Assembly (NCBI RefSeq): GCF_030295385.1
Contig: NZ_AP027079.1
Coordinates: 620,001-684,000 of the forward strand
Direction of reading: 5' to 3'
DNA length: 64,000 nt
Origin: Geothrix oryzae
GTDB taxonomy: Bacteria; Acidobacteriota; Holophagae; Holophagales; Holophagaceae
Shown here: piece after piece, positions 43,613-52,287 of the stretch
How positions within the stretch are numbered: the stretch's first letter is position 1
How the letters are laid out: every line of letters starts with the position of its first letter
Translations under genes and position numbers: made by a program
Notes under the pieces: generated by a model
Databases searched by the model: none
The model's input: only the letters and a program-made list of their open reading frames with translations
Told to the model about the DNA's origin: nothing

Positions 43613-43790
43613 GGGGTTCCGCAGGGGGCGAGCAGGGTCGGTGCCGGCTCCGAGTATTGCATCCCGGGCGGGGATCGGGGCCGCTCTCAAGTTCCCCGGG
43701 CTCCCGGGCCGATAGGATGTTGACCTTCTGCGCGGAAGGAGGAGGTGCCATCCTGGTCACTCCCTCCCTTCCCCCGGTCTGAGGAGGCTC

Positions 43791-44288
43791 ATGTTCAGCC
43801 GCAGAAAGAACGATGCAACCTCGCGGGCGGCCTCCGCGCCGGCCTCGACGGTGCTGGGCGCGGGCTCCCGGTGGCAGGGGGAGATCCGCACCGGGACGAC
43901 CAGCCTGCGGGTCGAGGGCGAAGTGGAAGGCACCATCCTGAGCGAAGGCCAGGTCACGATCGCCGCCGGAGGCCTGGTGCGCGGCGCCATTCATGCCCGG
44001 CGGCTCGCGGTGATGGGCCGTGCGGAAGGCGTGGTCAAGGTGGAGGAATGCCTCGAGATCCTGGGCGCAGGCTGGGTCGAGGGCGAAGTGGAACTCGGTA
44101 CGCTGGTGGTGGACGAGGGCGGCACCCTGGTCGGCAGCTGCGTGCGGCACACCCTCCCGCCCGTGGAGAAGGCACCGGTGCCCCTGGTGCCGCGCAAGGA
44201 GGACCGGACCGTGGACCGCTACGGCCATCCCGCCAGCGGCACCCACGACTTCACGCCCGCGGGCCGGGGCCCCGACTGGAAGTTCTAG
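43791..44288 (+). CDS. Bactofilin family cytoskeletal protein
   Basis: This 165-residue protein has a disordered N-terminal tail (about 25 residues). The bactofilin core is a right-handed beta-helix with short repeats (GTTSLRVEGEVEGTILSEG, VRGAIHARRL, VEGEVELGTLVVDEGG). A proline-rich tail ends in GRGPDWKF. Bactofilins polymerise without nucleotide and act in cell shape or polarity. Single gene with AGGAGG upstream of the ATG. It neighbours the beta-helical pentapeptide-repeat gene, but a functional tie is not shown. Confidence 0.92.
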   Translation: MFSRRKNDATSRAASAPASTVLGAGSRWQGEIRTGTTSLRVEGEVEGTILSEGQVTIAAGGLVRGAIHARRLAVMGRAEGVVKVEECLEILGAGWVEGEVELGTLVVDEGGTLVGSCVRHTLPPVEKAPVPLVPRKEDRTVDRYGHPASGTHDFTPAGRGPDWKF

Positions 44289-44350
44289 CGGCCCTGGCTT
44301 TCAGACCGTCGTAGGGGTGGCGGTTCGGGGGCGCTAGGTGCCGGTCGGCC

Positions 44351-44392
44351 CAGCGCTTGGCGCCGGTCAGCTCAGCGCTTGGCGCCGGTCAG
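44351..44392. repeat. Duplicated gene tail: 20-base direct repeat at the pentapeptide gene end
   Basis: CAGCGCTTGGCGCCGGTCAG occurs at 44351-44370 and again at 44373-44392. The second copy encodes the last residues of the pentapeptide-repeat protein (LTGAKR and stop); the first lies just beyond the stop. A partial third copy (GGTGCCGGTCGG) may precede it. Confidence 0.85.
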
Positions 44393-46714
44393 ATTGGTGG
44401 CGTCGAGGTTGGCGTCGTCCAGGTTCGCCTCGCGCAGGTCGGCTCCGCCCAGGTTGGCGCCGCTGAGCTTGGCCCGGTTGAGGTTCGCCCGGCCCAGGTT
44501 GGCGCCGCTGAGGTTGGCCCAGACCATGTTCGCGCCGTTGAGGTTGGCGGCGCTCAGGTCGGCGCCGTCGAGGCTGGCGTCGATGAGGTTGGTGTGGCGC
44601 AGGTCTGCGCCCGAGAGGTTCGCGCCCGAGAGGTTCGCGCCGGAGAGGTTCGCGCCGTCCAGGTAGGCATCCTGCAGGATGGTCTCGCGCAGGTCCGCCC
44701 CGCAAAGGTTCGCGCCGTCCAGGTTGGCCTGACGGAGGTCCGTGTTCTTGAGCGAGGTCTGGCGGAGATCCACGCCGCGGAGGTCGGCCCACACGAGGCT
44801 GGCCCCCGTGAGATCGGCGTTCACGAGGTTCGCCTCGTTCAGGTTGGCCTGATAGAGGTTCGCGCCGCTGAGGTTGGCCCGGTTCAAGTTGGAGTTGCTG
44901 AGGTTGGTGCGGTATTCGCCGCGGGATTCCGTGGGCAGGGAGGCCAGGTTGGCTTCGCGCAGGTTCGCGCCCTCCAGGTTGCAGGCGAAGAAATTCGTGC
45001 CGCTGAAGTCCGAGTTGCGCAGGTCGGCGCTGGCGAGGTCGCTGCCGCTGAGATCGGCGCCCAGGGCCTGGGCTCCGCGCAGGATGGCACCCTTGAGCTT
45101 GGCGCCCGTGAGGTTGGCGCCGTTCAGGATGGCGCGGTTGAGGTCCATGCCTTCGAGGGTGAAGCCGCTGAGGTCCACGCCCGACAGGTTGGCGCCCGTG
45201 AGGACGGCCCGGTCCAGGGTGGCCCCGCGCAGGTTGGCGGCGAAGAGGTTGGCCTCGTGGAGATTGGCGCTGAGGATGCTGCCCGCGAGGTCGGCCCCGG
45301 AGAGGTCGGCCCCGGAGAGGTCGGCCCCGCAGAGGTTGGCGGTGCGGAGGTCGTCACCGCTGAGCTTCGCGCCGCGGAGGTTCGCGCCGCCCAGGTGGGT
45401 TTCCTGGAGCTTGGCGCCGCTGAACAGCGCCCCGGCGAGGTTGGCGCCATCGAGGTTGGTCTGGGCGAGGTCCGCCCGGGAGAGATCCGCGCCCTTCATG
45501 TTCTTGCGGGAGAGGTCCACGCTGGCCAGGTTCGCGCCCACGAGCAGGGTGCCCACCAGCACCGCGCCGTCCAGCTGGGCCCCCGTGAGGCTGGCGCCGG
45601 TCAGGTTCGCGCCGCTGAGGTTGGCTCCGCCGAGGTTGATGTCGCGCAGGTCGGCGCCCGTGAGGTCCGCTTCCCGGAGATCGGTGTTGCTCAGGACCGC
45701 GCCGCCCAGCTGGGCTGCGCCGAGGTTGGCGCCGGCGAGCACCGCGCCGCTGAGGTTGCAGCCGCTCAGGTCGGCCTTCTGGAGGTTGGCGCCATGCAGA
45801 TCCGCGCCTTCCAGATTGGCCTGGCGCAGCACGGTCTCGGCCAAGTCGGCCCGGCTGAGGTTCGTGCGCCCCAGGTCCATGGCGCGGAGGTTCGTGCCGT
45901 GGAGGTTCGCGCCGCTGAGGTTCGCGCCCTTGAGCTTGGGCACATCGTCTTTTTCGTATTTCAGGATGTCGAGGTTGCGGAGGTCCGCGCCGGCCAGGTT
46001 GGCGCCACTGAGGTTCGTGCCCTTCAGGTTGGCCCGGCTCAGGTTCGCGCCCTCGAGGTTGGCCTCGGTGAGGCTGGCCCAGTGGAGATCGGCATCAGCC
46101 AGGTTGCTGCCGCCCAGGTTCGCGAGGTTCAGGTTGGCCCCGCCCAGGGTGGCGCCCAGGAGGCTGGCGCCGGAGAGATTGGCCTTGGCGAGGTTGGCGC
46201 CCACCAGGTTGGCCTGTCCGAGGTTGGCGCCCTCGAGGTCCGCGCCCTCCAGCACCGTCTGGCGGAGGTCGGCCCCGCTGAGGTCGGCCCCGCGGAGGTT
46301 CTTCCCGCTCAGGTCCAGGCCCGTGAGGATGACGCCGTTGAGGTTGGCCCCGGCGAGGCTGGCCCCGCGGAGGTTGGGCACGGTGGCCGGTTCGTACTGC
46401 TGGATGTCGAAGAAGGTGAGGTCGGCGCCGCTGAGGTTGGCCCCCGCGAAGTTCGCACCCGCGAGTCGGGCGCGGCTGAGGTTGGCGCCTTCGAGATCGG
46501 CTTCGTCGAGGTTGGCCAGCCGCAGGTCGGCGCCGATGAGGCTGGCGCCGCAGAGCCGGGTTTCGTTGAGGACGGCGCCCGCGAGGTTGGCCTCGGAGAG
46601 GTTCGCCCCGGTGAAGTCAAAGCCCCGCAAATCGAGGCCGCTCAGATCGGCGCGCTGGAAGTTCTTCCCCGACTTGAGGATGAAGACTACTTCCTTCCGG
46701 GTAAGTTCGCTCAT
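44372..46714 (-). CDS. Giant pentapeptide-repeat protein, 780 residues
   Basis: Almost the whole protein is A(D/N)LxX pentapeptide repeats, about 150 in all. It begins with a short non-repeat cap (MSELTRKEVVFILKSGKNFQ). The family folds as a right-handed quadrilateral beta-helix with four pentapeptides per coil, so this would be a rod of about 35 or more coils. Three breaks interrupt the pattern: residues 100-117 (FDIQQYEPATVP), 246-263 (LDILKYEKDDVP) and 592-605 (LPTESRGEYRTN). Residues 103-165 and 249-311 align almost unit for unit at an offset of 146, showing an internal duplication. No signal peptide or membrane segment is visible. Function is not predictable; some small family members mimic DNA and protect gyrase. 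Confidence 0.95.
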   Translation of the reverse strand: MSELTRKEVVFILKSGKNFQRADLSGLDLRGFDFTGANLSEANLAGAVLNETRLCGASLIGADLRLANLDEADLEGANLSRARLAGANFAGANLSGADLTFFDIQQYEPATVPNLRGASLAGANLNGVILTGLDLSGKNLRGADLSGADLRQTVLEGADLEGANLGQANLVGANLAKANLSGASLLGATLGGANLNLANLGGSNLADADLHWASLTEANLEGANLSRANLKGTNLSGANLAGADLRNLDILKYEKDDVPKLKGANLSGANLHGTNLRAMDLGRTNLSRADLAETVLRQANLEGADLHGANLQKADLSGCNLSGAVLAGANLGAAQLGGAVLSNTDLREADLTGADLRDINLGGANLSGANLTGASLTGAQLDGAVLVGTLLVGANLASVDLSRKNMKGADLSRADLAQTNLDGANLAGALFSGAKLQETHLGGANLRGAKLSGDDLRTANLCGADLSGADLSGADLAGSILSANLHEANLFAANLRGATLDRAVLTGANLSGVDLSGFTLEGMDLNRAILNGANLTGAKLKGAILRGAQALGADLSGSDLASADLRNSDFSGTNFFACNLEGANLREANLASLPTESRGEYRTNLSNSNLNRANLSGANLYQANLNEANLVNADLTGASLVWADLRGVDLRQTSLKNTDLRQANLDGANLCGADLRETILQDAYLDGANLSGANLSGANLSGADLRHTNLIDASLDGADLSAANLNGANMVWANLSGANLGRANLNRAKLSGANLGGADLREANLDDANLDATNLTGAKR

Positions 46715-46837
46715 GGAGCTTCCTTTGCGGCTTGGATCGACATTCGATTAATCCCGAGTTTATCCAGCACGCTTGGGGCGCGCCACAGGATTTAGGCCCG
46801 TTCCGGAATGGAGGGGGAGGCTAAATCCCGCGGCCCG

Positions 46838-46854
46838 CAAGCCTTTGCGGCTTG
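46838..46854. terminator. Small hairpin between rpsA and the pentapeptide gene
   Basis: CAAGCC (46838-46843) and GGCTTG (46849-46854) pair. A related CCTTTGCGGCTTGG string recurs at about 46723-46737, just upstream of the pentapeptide gene start. The 227-base gap otherwise shows no gene. Confidence 0.35.
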
Positions 46855-46900
46855 GTCCCGGGTGGCTGTGAAAAAACACCCACTAGGTCGAGAACGATGA

Positions 46901-46918
46901 AGCCCCCTCGCGGGGGCT
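46901..46918 (-). terminator. Hairpin downstream of rpsA
   Basis: AGCCCCC (46901-46907) and GGGGGCT (46912-46918) form a perfect seven-base stem with a four-base loop, 23 bases after the rpsA stop. Read on the minus strand, TCATCGTTC follows rather than a T-run. Confidence 0.5.
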
Positions 46919-46941
46919 CCATCCGTGGAACGGGCTGGGGA

Positions 46942-48699
46942 CTACTCCCGCTCGGCCTTGTTGAACGCGTCGGCCAGAGTCGCCTTCTTGAACTCGGGCT
47001 GGCGGGCCTTGGCGGCCTCGAAATCGCCGCGCTCCATGTCCTGCTCCAGCTGCTTGACGGAGAGGCCGATGCGGCGCTCGGTGGGATCGAGCTTCACGAT
47101 CTTCATGGTGAGCTCCTGGCCGGCGGTGAACTCCTTCTGGATATCCTCCACCCGCTTGCGGCTCAGTTCGGACACATGGACCAGGCCCTCGATGCCGTCG
47201 CCGAGGTCGACGAAGGCGCCGAAGTCGGTCAGGCGGGCGATCTTGCCGGTGATGACGGCGCCCACATTGTGGTTCTCGAAGAAGATCTCCCAGACATTGG
47301 GCTCCATCTGCTTCACGCCGAGGCTCATGCGCTGGGCCAGGGGGTCCAGGTTGAGGACCTTGGCGGTGACGCTGTCGCCCTTCTTCACGATCTCGCCGGG
47401 GTGCTTGATCTTCTTGGTCCAGCTGAAGTCGGACACATGGATCAGGCCGTCGATGCCCTCTTCCAGCTCGACGAAGGCGCCGAACTCCGTGATGTTGCGC
47501 ACGGTGCCCGTGACGATCATGCCGGGCTGGTACTTCTCGGCGATGGCCATCCAGGGGTTGGGGGTGATCTGCTTCATGCCCAGGCTGATGCGGCGGTTCT
47601 CGCTGTCCACCTGCAGGATGAGGGCCTCGACCTGGTCGCCCAGGTTGACCATGCCCTTGGCGGACTTGACCTTCTTCGTCCAGCTCATCTCGGAGACATG
47701 GACCAGGCCTTCGATGCCGGGCTCGAGCTCCACGAATGCGCCGTAGTCAGTGATCGAGACGACCTTGCCCTTGACGGTGGCCTGGATGGGATAGCGCTCC
47801 TCGACGGAGAGCCAGGGATCCGGGAACTTCTGCTTGTAGCCGAGGCTGACGCGCTCGGTGTCCTTGTCGTACTTGAGCACGGCCACTTCGACCTTGTCGC
47901 CCACCTGGAACATCTCGCTGGGGTGGTTGAGCCGGCCCCAGGACATGTCGGTGATGTGCAGCAGGCCGTCCACACCGCCGAGGTCGACGAAGGCGCCGTA
48001 CTCGGTGATGTTCTTGATGGCGCCCTCGACCAGCTTGCCTTCCTCGAGGCCCGCCAGGGTCTCTTCCTTCAGGCTCGCGTTGATGGTCTCGAGGAACAGC
48101 TTGCGGGACAGCACGATGTTGCCCCGGCGGCGGTTGACCTTGATGACCTTCATGTCGAAGGACTTGCCGAGGTAGGGATCCAGGTTGCGGACGGGCTTCA
48201 TGTCCACCTGGCTGCCGGGCAGGAAGGCGCGGATGCCGATGTCCACGGCCAGGCCGCCCTTGACCTTCTCGAGCACGGTGCCGTGCACGGTCATGTTGGA
48301 ACGGAAGGCCTTCTCGACCTCGTCCCAGATCTTCATCTTCTCGGCGCGCTCGCGGCTGAGGCGCACATTGCCGTTGGCGTCCTCGAGCATCTCGAGCAGC
48401 ACTTCGACGACATCGCCCACCTGGACGCCCTGGGTGCCGTCAGGGTTGTTGAACTCGTCGAGATTGACGGTGCCCGACCCCTTGTAGCCGATGTCGATGA
48501 TGACATCCTTGCCGCGGATCTCCACGACGACGCCACGCACGACCTCTTCCTCGCGCAGGCCGCGGGTTTCGCCCTGCAGCGCGGCCATGAACTCCTGGCC
48601 TTCCGCGCTGTCGTCCTCGACATAGCCCGCGTCGAGCACGGTGATGCGGCCCATCTGCTTGGAGCCCAGGCCTTTGATGATTGATTCTAACTTGGACAT
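46942..48699 (-). CDS. rpsA: 30S ribosomal protein S1
   Basis: This 585-residue protein brings mRNA to the 30S subunit. Six S1 (OB-fold) domains can be counted, for example GVVVEIRGKDVIIDIGYKG, GAFVDLGGVDGLLHITDMSW, GAFVELEPGIEGLVHVSEMS, GAFVELEEGIDGLIHVSDFS and GAFVDLGDGIEGLVHVSELS. Domains 3 to 6 are the most regular. It starts at the ATG at 48699 (MSKLESIIKGLG), with AGGTGG upstream; codons before that are not S1-like. Length is slightly above the E. coli protein. A tetraheme cytochrome lies upstream on the same strand, and no cmk gene is adjacent. Confidence 0.96.
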   Translation of the reverse strand: MSKLESIIKGLGSKQMGRITVLDAGYVEDDSAEGQEFMAALQGETRGLREEEVVRGVVVEIRGKDVIIDIGYKGSGTVNLDEFNNPDGTQGVQVGDVVEVLLEMLEDANGNVRLSRERAEKMKIWDEVEKAFRSNMTVHGTVLEKVKGGLAVDIGIRAFLPGSQVDMKPVRNLDPYLGKSFDMKVIKVNRRRGNIVLSRKLFLETINASLKEETLAGLEEGKLVEGAIKNITEYGAFVDLGGVDGLLHITDMSWGRLNHPSEMFQVGDKVEVAVLKYDKDTERVSLGYKQKFPDPWLSVEERYPIQATVKGKVVSITDYGAFVELEPGIEGLVHVSEMSWTKKVKSAKGMVNLGDQVEALILQVDSENRRISLGMKQITPNPWMAIAEKYQPGMIVTGTVRNITEFGAFVELEEGIDGLIHVSDFSWTKKIKHPGEIVKKGDSVTAKVLNLDPLAQRMSLGVKQMEPNVWEIFFENHNVGAVITGKIARLTDFGAFVDLGDGIEGLVHVSELSRKRVEDIQKEFTAGQELTMKIVKLDPTERRIGLSVKQLEQDMERGDFEAAKARQPEFKKATLADAFNKAERE

Positions 48700-48840
48700 G
48701 TAAGTCCACCTCGTTTGGTTGCGCCCACGCTCTGGTGGTGCGCTGGAATCCCGGCACACGAAGTCCGGCAGAACGAACAGACTACCGAGGAACCCCTGGG
48801 GGGGCCAGGGAAAAGGCTGCCATCCAGGCCCGGCCTGCGA

Positions 48841-49197
48841 TTACTTGGCCGTGAACTTGAACTTCCCCTTGTGGCACTCGAGGCACTTCACGACCGGGGG
48901 CTGGTGCTGCCGGTGGCACTCGGTGCAGCTGATCTCCCCCAGGTGGGAGTCGTGGGGGTTCACCGGCAGGTGCTTGGTGACCTCCTTCATGGCCGGGTAG
49001 TCGCCGTGGCAGGCCATGCAGGAATCGGAAGCCACGGCCTTCTGGGTGGGCTTCTCCTCGTGGTGGCAGTTGAAGCAGTGGACGCCGGCCTTCGCATGGT
49101 GCTCGGGCAGCTTGCGGGTTGCGGGAGCCTGGGCCAGGGCGGGAACCGCCCCGAGGAGGCCGCAGAGGAGGAGGGCGAAGCAGCGGGCGTGGGTCAT
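48841..49197 (-). CDS. Periplasmic tetraheme cytochrome c (second copy)
   Basis: This 118-residue protein has a signal peptide (CFALLLCGLLGAVPALAQA) and four CxxCH sites: CFNCH, CMACH, CTECH and CLECH. Heme spacing and the segment PHDSHLGEISCTECHRQH match the tetraheme domain of flavocytochrome c3 as I recall it. The ending CHKGKFKFTAK parallels the CHKFNFKVP end of the cytochrome at 25766-26149, so the two are paralogues. Here no flavoprotein is adjacent. It may shuttle electrons across the periplasm as a small tetraheme cytochrome does. rpsA lies 141 bases downstream on the same strand. Confidence 0.92.
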   Translation of the reverse strand: MTHARCFALLLCGLLGAVPALAQAPATRKLPEHHAKAGVHCFNCHHEEKPTQKAVASDSCMACHGDYPAMKEVTKHLPVNPHDSHLGEISCTECHRQHQPPVVKCLECHKGKFKFTAK

Positions 49198-49291
49198 GGC
49201 AGTTCCAAAAAAGGCCCGTCGGCGCGACGCCTCCTGGTCCAGGATCAGTGTACAGGATGCCCGGGCCGATCAGCGCCGGCAGCCCGCAGCC

Positions 49292-49825
49292 TCACTGGCG
49301 GAGCAGGGTCATCCCGTTGGTCGCGGTGTATTCCCGCTGGCTGTAGATGCCGTTCCAGGTGTAATCGAAGGTGCCGGTGAGGATATCCGTCGTGAAGTTG
49401 AACACCCCGGCGGAGGTGCTCCCGTTGTACAGGGTCAGCCGGGTGGAACTGATGACTCCGGTGAGGAACATGGGGGAGACCTCGGGAACCAGGATCGGGT
49501 TCGAGCAGGCGGTGGCGGATACGGGAGCGTAGGTCCCGCGGGTGAAGCTCATCTGGACATACACATGGTTCTCGTCGGAGCCCGCCGTGATGACGAAGGT
49601 CACCGTCCAGGGCTGGGTGCCGGCCAGCGTCATCGTGTTGAGGGCGTTGCTGCAGGAGTCGGTGCTGATGTTGACCGTGGTGGGGAGGGGGGCCTTCCAG
49701 GTGCCGACGAGGGTGCGGGCCGGGGTCAGGACGGGGGCGTTCTGGCCATCCCCGGCGCCTCCGCAGGACCAGGCCAGGGACAACAGAACCAGGGCACCCG
49801 CCGGACGGGCGAAGTGGGTGGGCAT
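49292..49825 (-). CDS. Probable lipoprotein of unknown function
   Basis: This 177-residue protein has an N-terminal export signal ending ALVLLSLAWSC, with a tryptophan at the lipobox -2 position that is unusual. A threonine-, serine- and asparagine-rich beta domain follows. Two more cysteines (DSCSNAL, TACSNP) could form a disulfide. GGGAGG five bases before the ATG at 49825 supports the start. The 217-base gap upstream is AT-rich (AGATATCAAGATCAACTATC on the minus strand) and probably holds its promoter. I recognise no domain. Confidence 0.72.
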   Translation of the reverse strand: MPTHFARPAGALVLLSLAWSCGGAGDGQNAPVLTPARTLVGTWKAPLPTTVNISTDSCSNALNTMTLAGTQPWTVTFVITAGSDENHVYVQMSFTRGTYAPVSATACSNPILVPEVSPMFLTGVISSTRLTLYNGSTSAGVFNFTTDILTGTFDYTWNGIYSQREYTATNGMTLLRQ

Positions 49826-50042
49826 GAGACCTCCCTTCGAGTTCGGAATGCGCGGCCACCGGGGAAGGGGCGTCGCGCACGGGGTTGGGCAAGTCGGCAA
49901 GGAATCTGGCCCCAGTCTACTCCCGCAGGGGGTAAAGATAGTTGATCTTGATATCTTTTAATATCGCGGCGCCAGCCCACCCGGCGGCAGAGGTTCTCCG
50001 AGAGCCGGCACCGCGGCTCCAGCCTTGGGATGCCGGGCGGGC

Positions 50043-50603
50043 TCAGACCGAGATCACCACGATTTCGGGGTCCACTTCCTTCTGCAGCATGCCCTCGATG
50101 GCGGCCAGGGTGCCGGTGAGGCTGGCGGGGCAGCTGCCGCAGGCGCCCATGTAGCGGATCATCACCTGCTTCTCGTGGCGCCCCACCAGCTCGAGGCCGC
50201 CGCCATCCGCCGCCAGGGCCGGCAGGATGGCGCTTTCCAGCACCATGCGGATGTCCTTCAGCATGGGATCGTTCTCGTCCTCGATCTTGGTGAAGACCCG
50301 CGGCGCTCCCGGGGCGTTGGCCTGGCCCCCGCCTGCACCCGCGGCGGCGCGGATGGGCGCGGCCAGCAGGGGCAGCATCTCGGGCCAGCCCTTGTCGTCG
50401 GTCTTGGTGACGGTGAGGAACTTGTCCTGCATGAAGACGGAGGTGACATTCCCCACGGCAAAGAGGTTCTTGGCCAGGTCGTCGTGCTCGGCGGTTTCCG
50501 CGTTGGGGAAGGACTTGGGGAAGCCCACGGCCACGGATTCCTTCAACACGAACTTCACCGCGTTGGGGTTGGGGGTGTATTCGATCTCTGCGATTTTTGG
50601 CAT
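50043..50603 (-). CDS. nfuA: NfuA-like Fe-S cluster carrier
   Basis: This 186-residue protein has an N-terminal Nfu-type domain (YTPNPNAVKFVLKESVAVG). A C-terminal NifU-like domain carries the cluster-binding pair C155 and C158 in YMGACGSCPAS. A glycine- and alanine-rich linker (residues 85-100) separates the two. It accepts an Fe-S cluster from the SUF scaffold and hands it to client enzymes. It is the last gene of the suf operon, starting two bases after the sufU stop. Confidence 0.9.
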   Translation of the reverse strand: MPKIAEIEYTPNPNAVKFVLKESVAVGFPKSFPNAETAEHDDLAKNLFAVGNVTSVFMQDKFLTVTKTDDKGWPEMLPLLAAPIRAAAGAGGGQANAPGAPRVFTKIEDENDPMLKDIRMVLESAILPALAADGGGLELVGRHEKQVMIRYMGACGSCPASLTGTLAAIEGMLQKEVDPEIVVISV

Positions 50604-50605
50604 GG

Positions 50606-51055
50606 CTATTCCGTCGAGGCTTCGGCTTCGCCCTTGAGCGCGGCGTGGAGGGTGGCCCAAGGGAGGACGGCGCACTTCACGCGGCTGGGCAGATCCTTGA
50701 CCCCGCTGAAGAGGGTGAGCTTCCCCAGGAGGGGCGTCTGGGCGCCGGGCTCAAGCTCGCCGCGCACCATGCCGCGGAACTGCTCGGCCATGGCTTCGGC
50801 CTCGGCCACGGGCCTGCCCTTCACGGCGCCGGTCATGAGGCTGGCGCTGGCCACATCGATGGCGCAGCCGCTGCCCTGGAACTTGATGTCCTGCACCAGG
50901 CCGTCTTCGATCACCAGGGTCAGGTCCAGCTGGTCCCCGCAGAGCGGATTGTGCCCCTCCGCGTGGTGGGTGCAGGCCTCGAGCTTCCCGAAGTTCCGGG
51001 GCTTCTTGTTGTGTTCCAGGATCACCTGCTGGTACAGCTCGCGGGGGTCGCTCAT
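50606..51055 (-). CDS. sufU: SufU-type sulfur transfer / scaffold protein
   Basis: This 149-residue protein has the zinc and sulfur-accepting residues C39 and D41 (NPLCGDQL), C64 (GSGCAIDVAS) and C128 (VKCAVLPW). It accepts persulfide sulfur from SufS. The insertion between the second and third cysteines, AVKGRPVAEAEAMAEQFRGM, is typical of SufU rather than IscU. It overlaps sufS by four bases, so the two are translationally coupled, which fits their known partnership. Confidence 0.95.
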   Translation of the reverse strand: MSDPRELYQQVILEHNKKPRNFGKLEACTHHAEGHNPLCGDQLDLTLVIEDGLVQDIKFQGSGCAIDVASASLMTGAVKGRPVAEAEAMAEQFRGMVRGELEPGAQTPLLGKLTLFSGVKDLPSRVKCAVLPWATLHAALKGEAEASTE

Positions 51056-52287
51056 TGGAACAACTCGATGGCTTTCTCGACGGCCGAAACCAGGACATCC
51101 ACCTCGTCGCGGGTGTTGAAGTACGCGAAGGAAGCGCGGGTCGTGGCCGGGACCTTGAAGCGGGTCATGACGGGCTGGGCGCAGTGGTGGCCGGCGCGGA
51201 CCACGACGCCCTCGCCGTCCAGTAGGCTGCCCATGTCGTGGGGATGGATGCCGTCCACCACGAAGGAGATCACGCTGGCCTTGTCCTTGGCGGTTCCCAG
51301 GATGCGCAGGCCGGGGATGCCGGTCAGCCGCTCGGTGGCGTAGACCAGCAGGTCGTGCTCGTGGGCGGCGATGCGATCCAGGCCGAGGGCCTCAAGGTAG
51401 TCGATGGCCGCACCCAGGCCGATGGCCGCGGCGATGGGCGGCGTGCCCGCCTCGAACTTCCCCGGGGCGGCCATGTAGGTGGTCTTCTCCCAGGAGACGG
51501 AGCGGATCATGTTGCCGCCGCCGTGCCAGGGGGGCATGGCCTCGAGGTGGGCCAGCTTGCCGTAGAGCACGCCGATGCCCGTGGGGCCCGAGAGCTTGTG
51601 GCCGCTGAAGGCGTAGAAGTCCGCGTCCAGGTCCTTCACATCCACCTGCAGGTGGGGCACGGCCTGGGCGCCGTCCACCAGCACGGGCACGCCCTTGGCG
51701 TGGGCCCGGGCGATAATCTCCTTCACGGGATTCACGGTGCCGAGGACATTGCTGACATGGACCACGCCCACGATCTTCGTGCGCTCGGTCAGGAGCTCGT
51801 CGAGCGAATCGAGGAGCAGCTCGCCCGCATCGTTCATGGGGATGACCTTGAGGACGGCGCCCTTCTCCTCGGCCAGCATCTGCCAGGGCACGATGTTGGC
51901 ATGGTGCTCCATGGCCGACAGGAGGATCTCATCGCCCGCCTTCACCGCCGTGCGGCCGAAGGTCTGGGCCACGAGGTTGATGGATTCCGTGGTGCCGCGG
52001 GTCCAGACGATCTCCTTGACGGAGCCAGCGCCGATGAACCGGCGCACCTTCTCCCGGGCCGCCTCGTAGAAGTCGGTGGCCTCCTGGCTGAGGGTGCTCA
52101 CGCCCCGGTGGACATTGGTATGCTCTTCCCGCTGGTACCGCGTCATGCGATCGATGACCGGAACGGGCATCTGGCCGCTCACGGCACTGTCGAGGTAGAC
52201 CACGGGCTTGCCGTGCAGGATGCGGGAGAGCAGGGGGAAGTCCTTGCGGACCGCCGCCACATCGAGGGTTTTCAGGTCGACGCTCAT
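51052..52287 (-). CDS. sufS: Cysteine desulfurase SufS
   Basis: This 411-residue PLP enzyme takes sulfur from cysteine. The PLP lysine is in FYAFSGHKLSGPTG, the catalytic cysteine in VRAGHHCAQP, and MEHHANIVPWQ is the SufS motif. The ATG at 52287 overlaps the sufD stop (ATGA). Codons further upstream in the same frame lie inside sufD. It fits the middle of a complete suf operon, before sufU. Confidence 0.96.
   Translation of the reverse strand: MSVDLKTLDVAAVRKDFPLLSRILHGKPVVYLDSAVSGQMPVPVIDRMTRYQREEHTNVHRGVSTLSQEATDFYEAAREKVRRFIGAGSVKEIVWTRGTTESINLVAQTFGRTAVKAGDEILLSAMEHHANIVPWQMLAEEKGAVLKVIPMNDAGELLLDSLDELLTERTKIVGVVHVSNVLGTVNPVKEIIARAHAKGVPVLVDGAQAVPHLQVDVKDLDADFYAFSGHKLSGPTGIGVLYGKLAHLEAMPPWHGGGNMIRSVSWEKTTYMAAPGKFEAGTPPIAAAIGLGAAIDYLEALGLDRIAAHEHDLLVYATERLTGIPGLRILGTAKDKASVISFVVDGIHPHDMGSLLDGEGVVVRAGHHCAQPVMTRFKVPATTRASFAYFNTRDEVDVLVSAVEKAIELFQ

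Noticed and set aside
44357..46795. An 812-codon open frame antisense to the pentapeptide gene
   Set aside because: Its regular VGAAEVGP-like repeats are only the complement of the pentapeptide codons.
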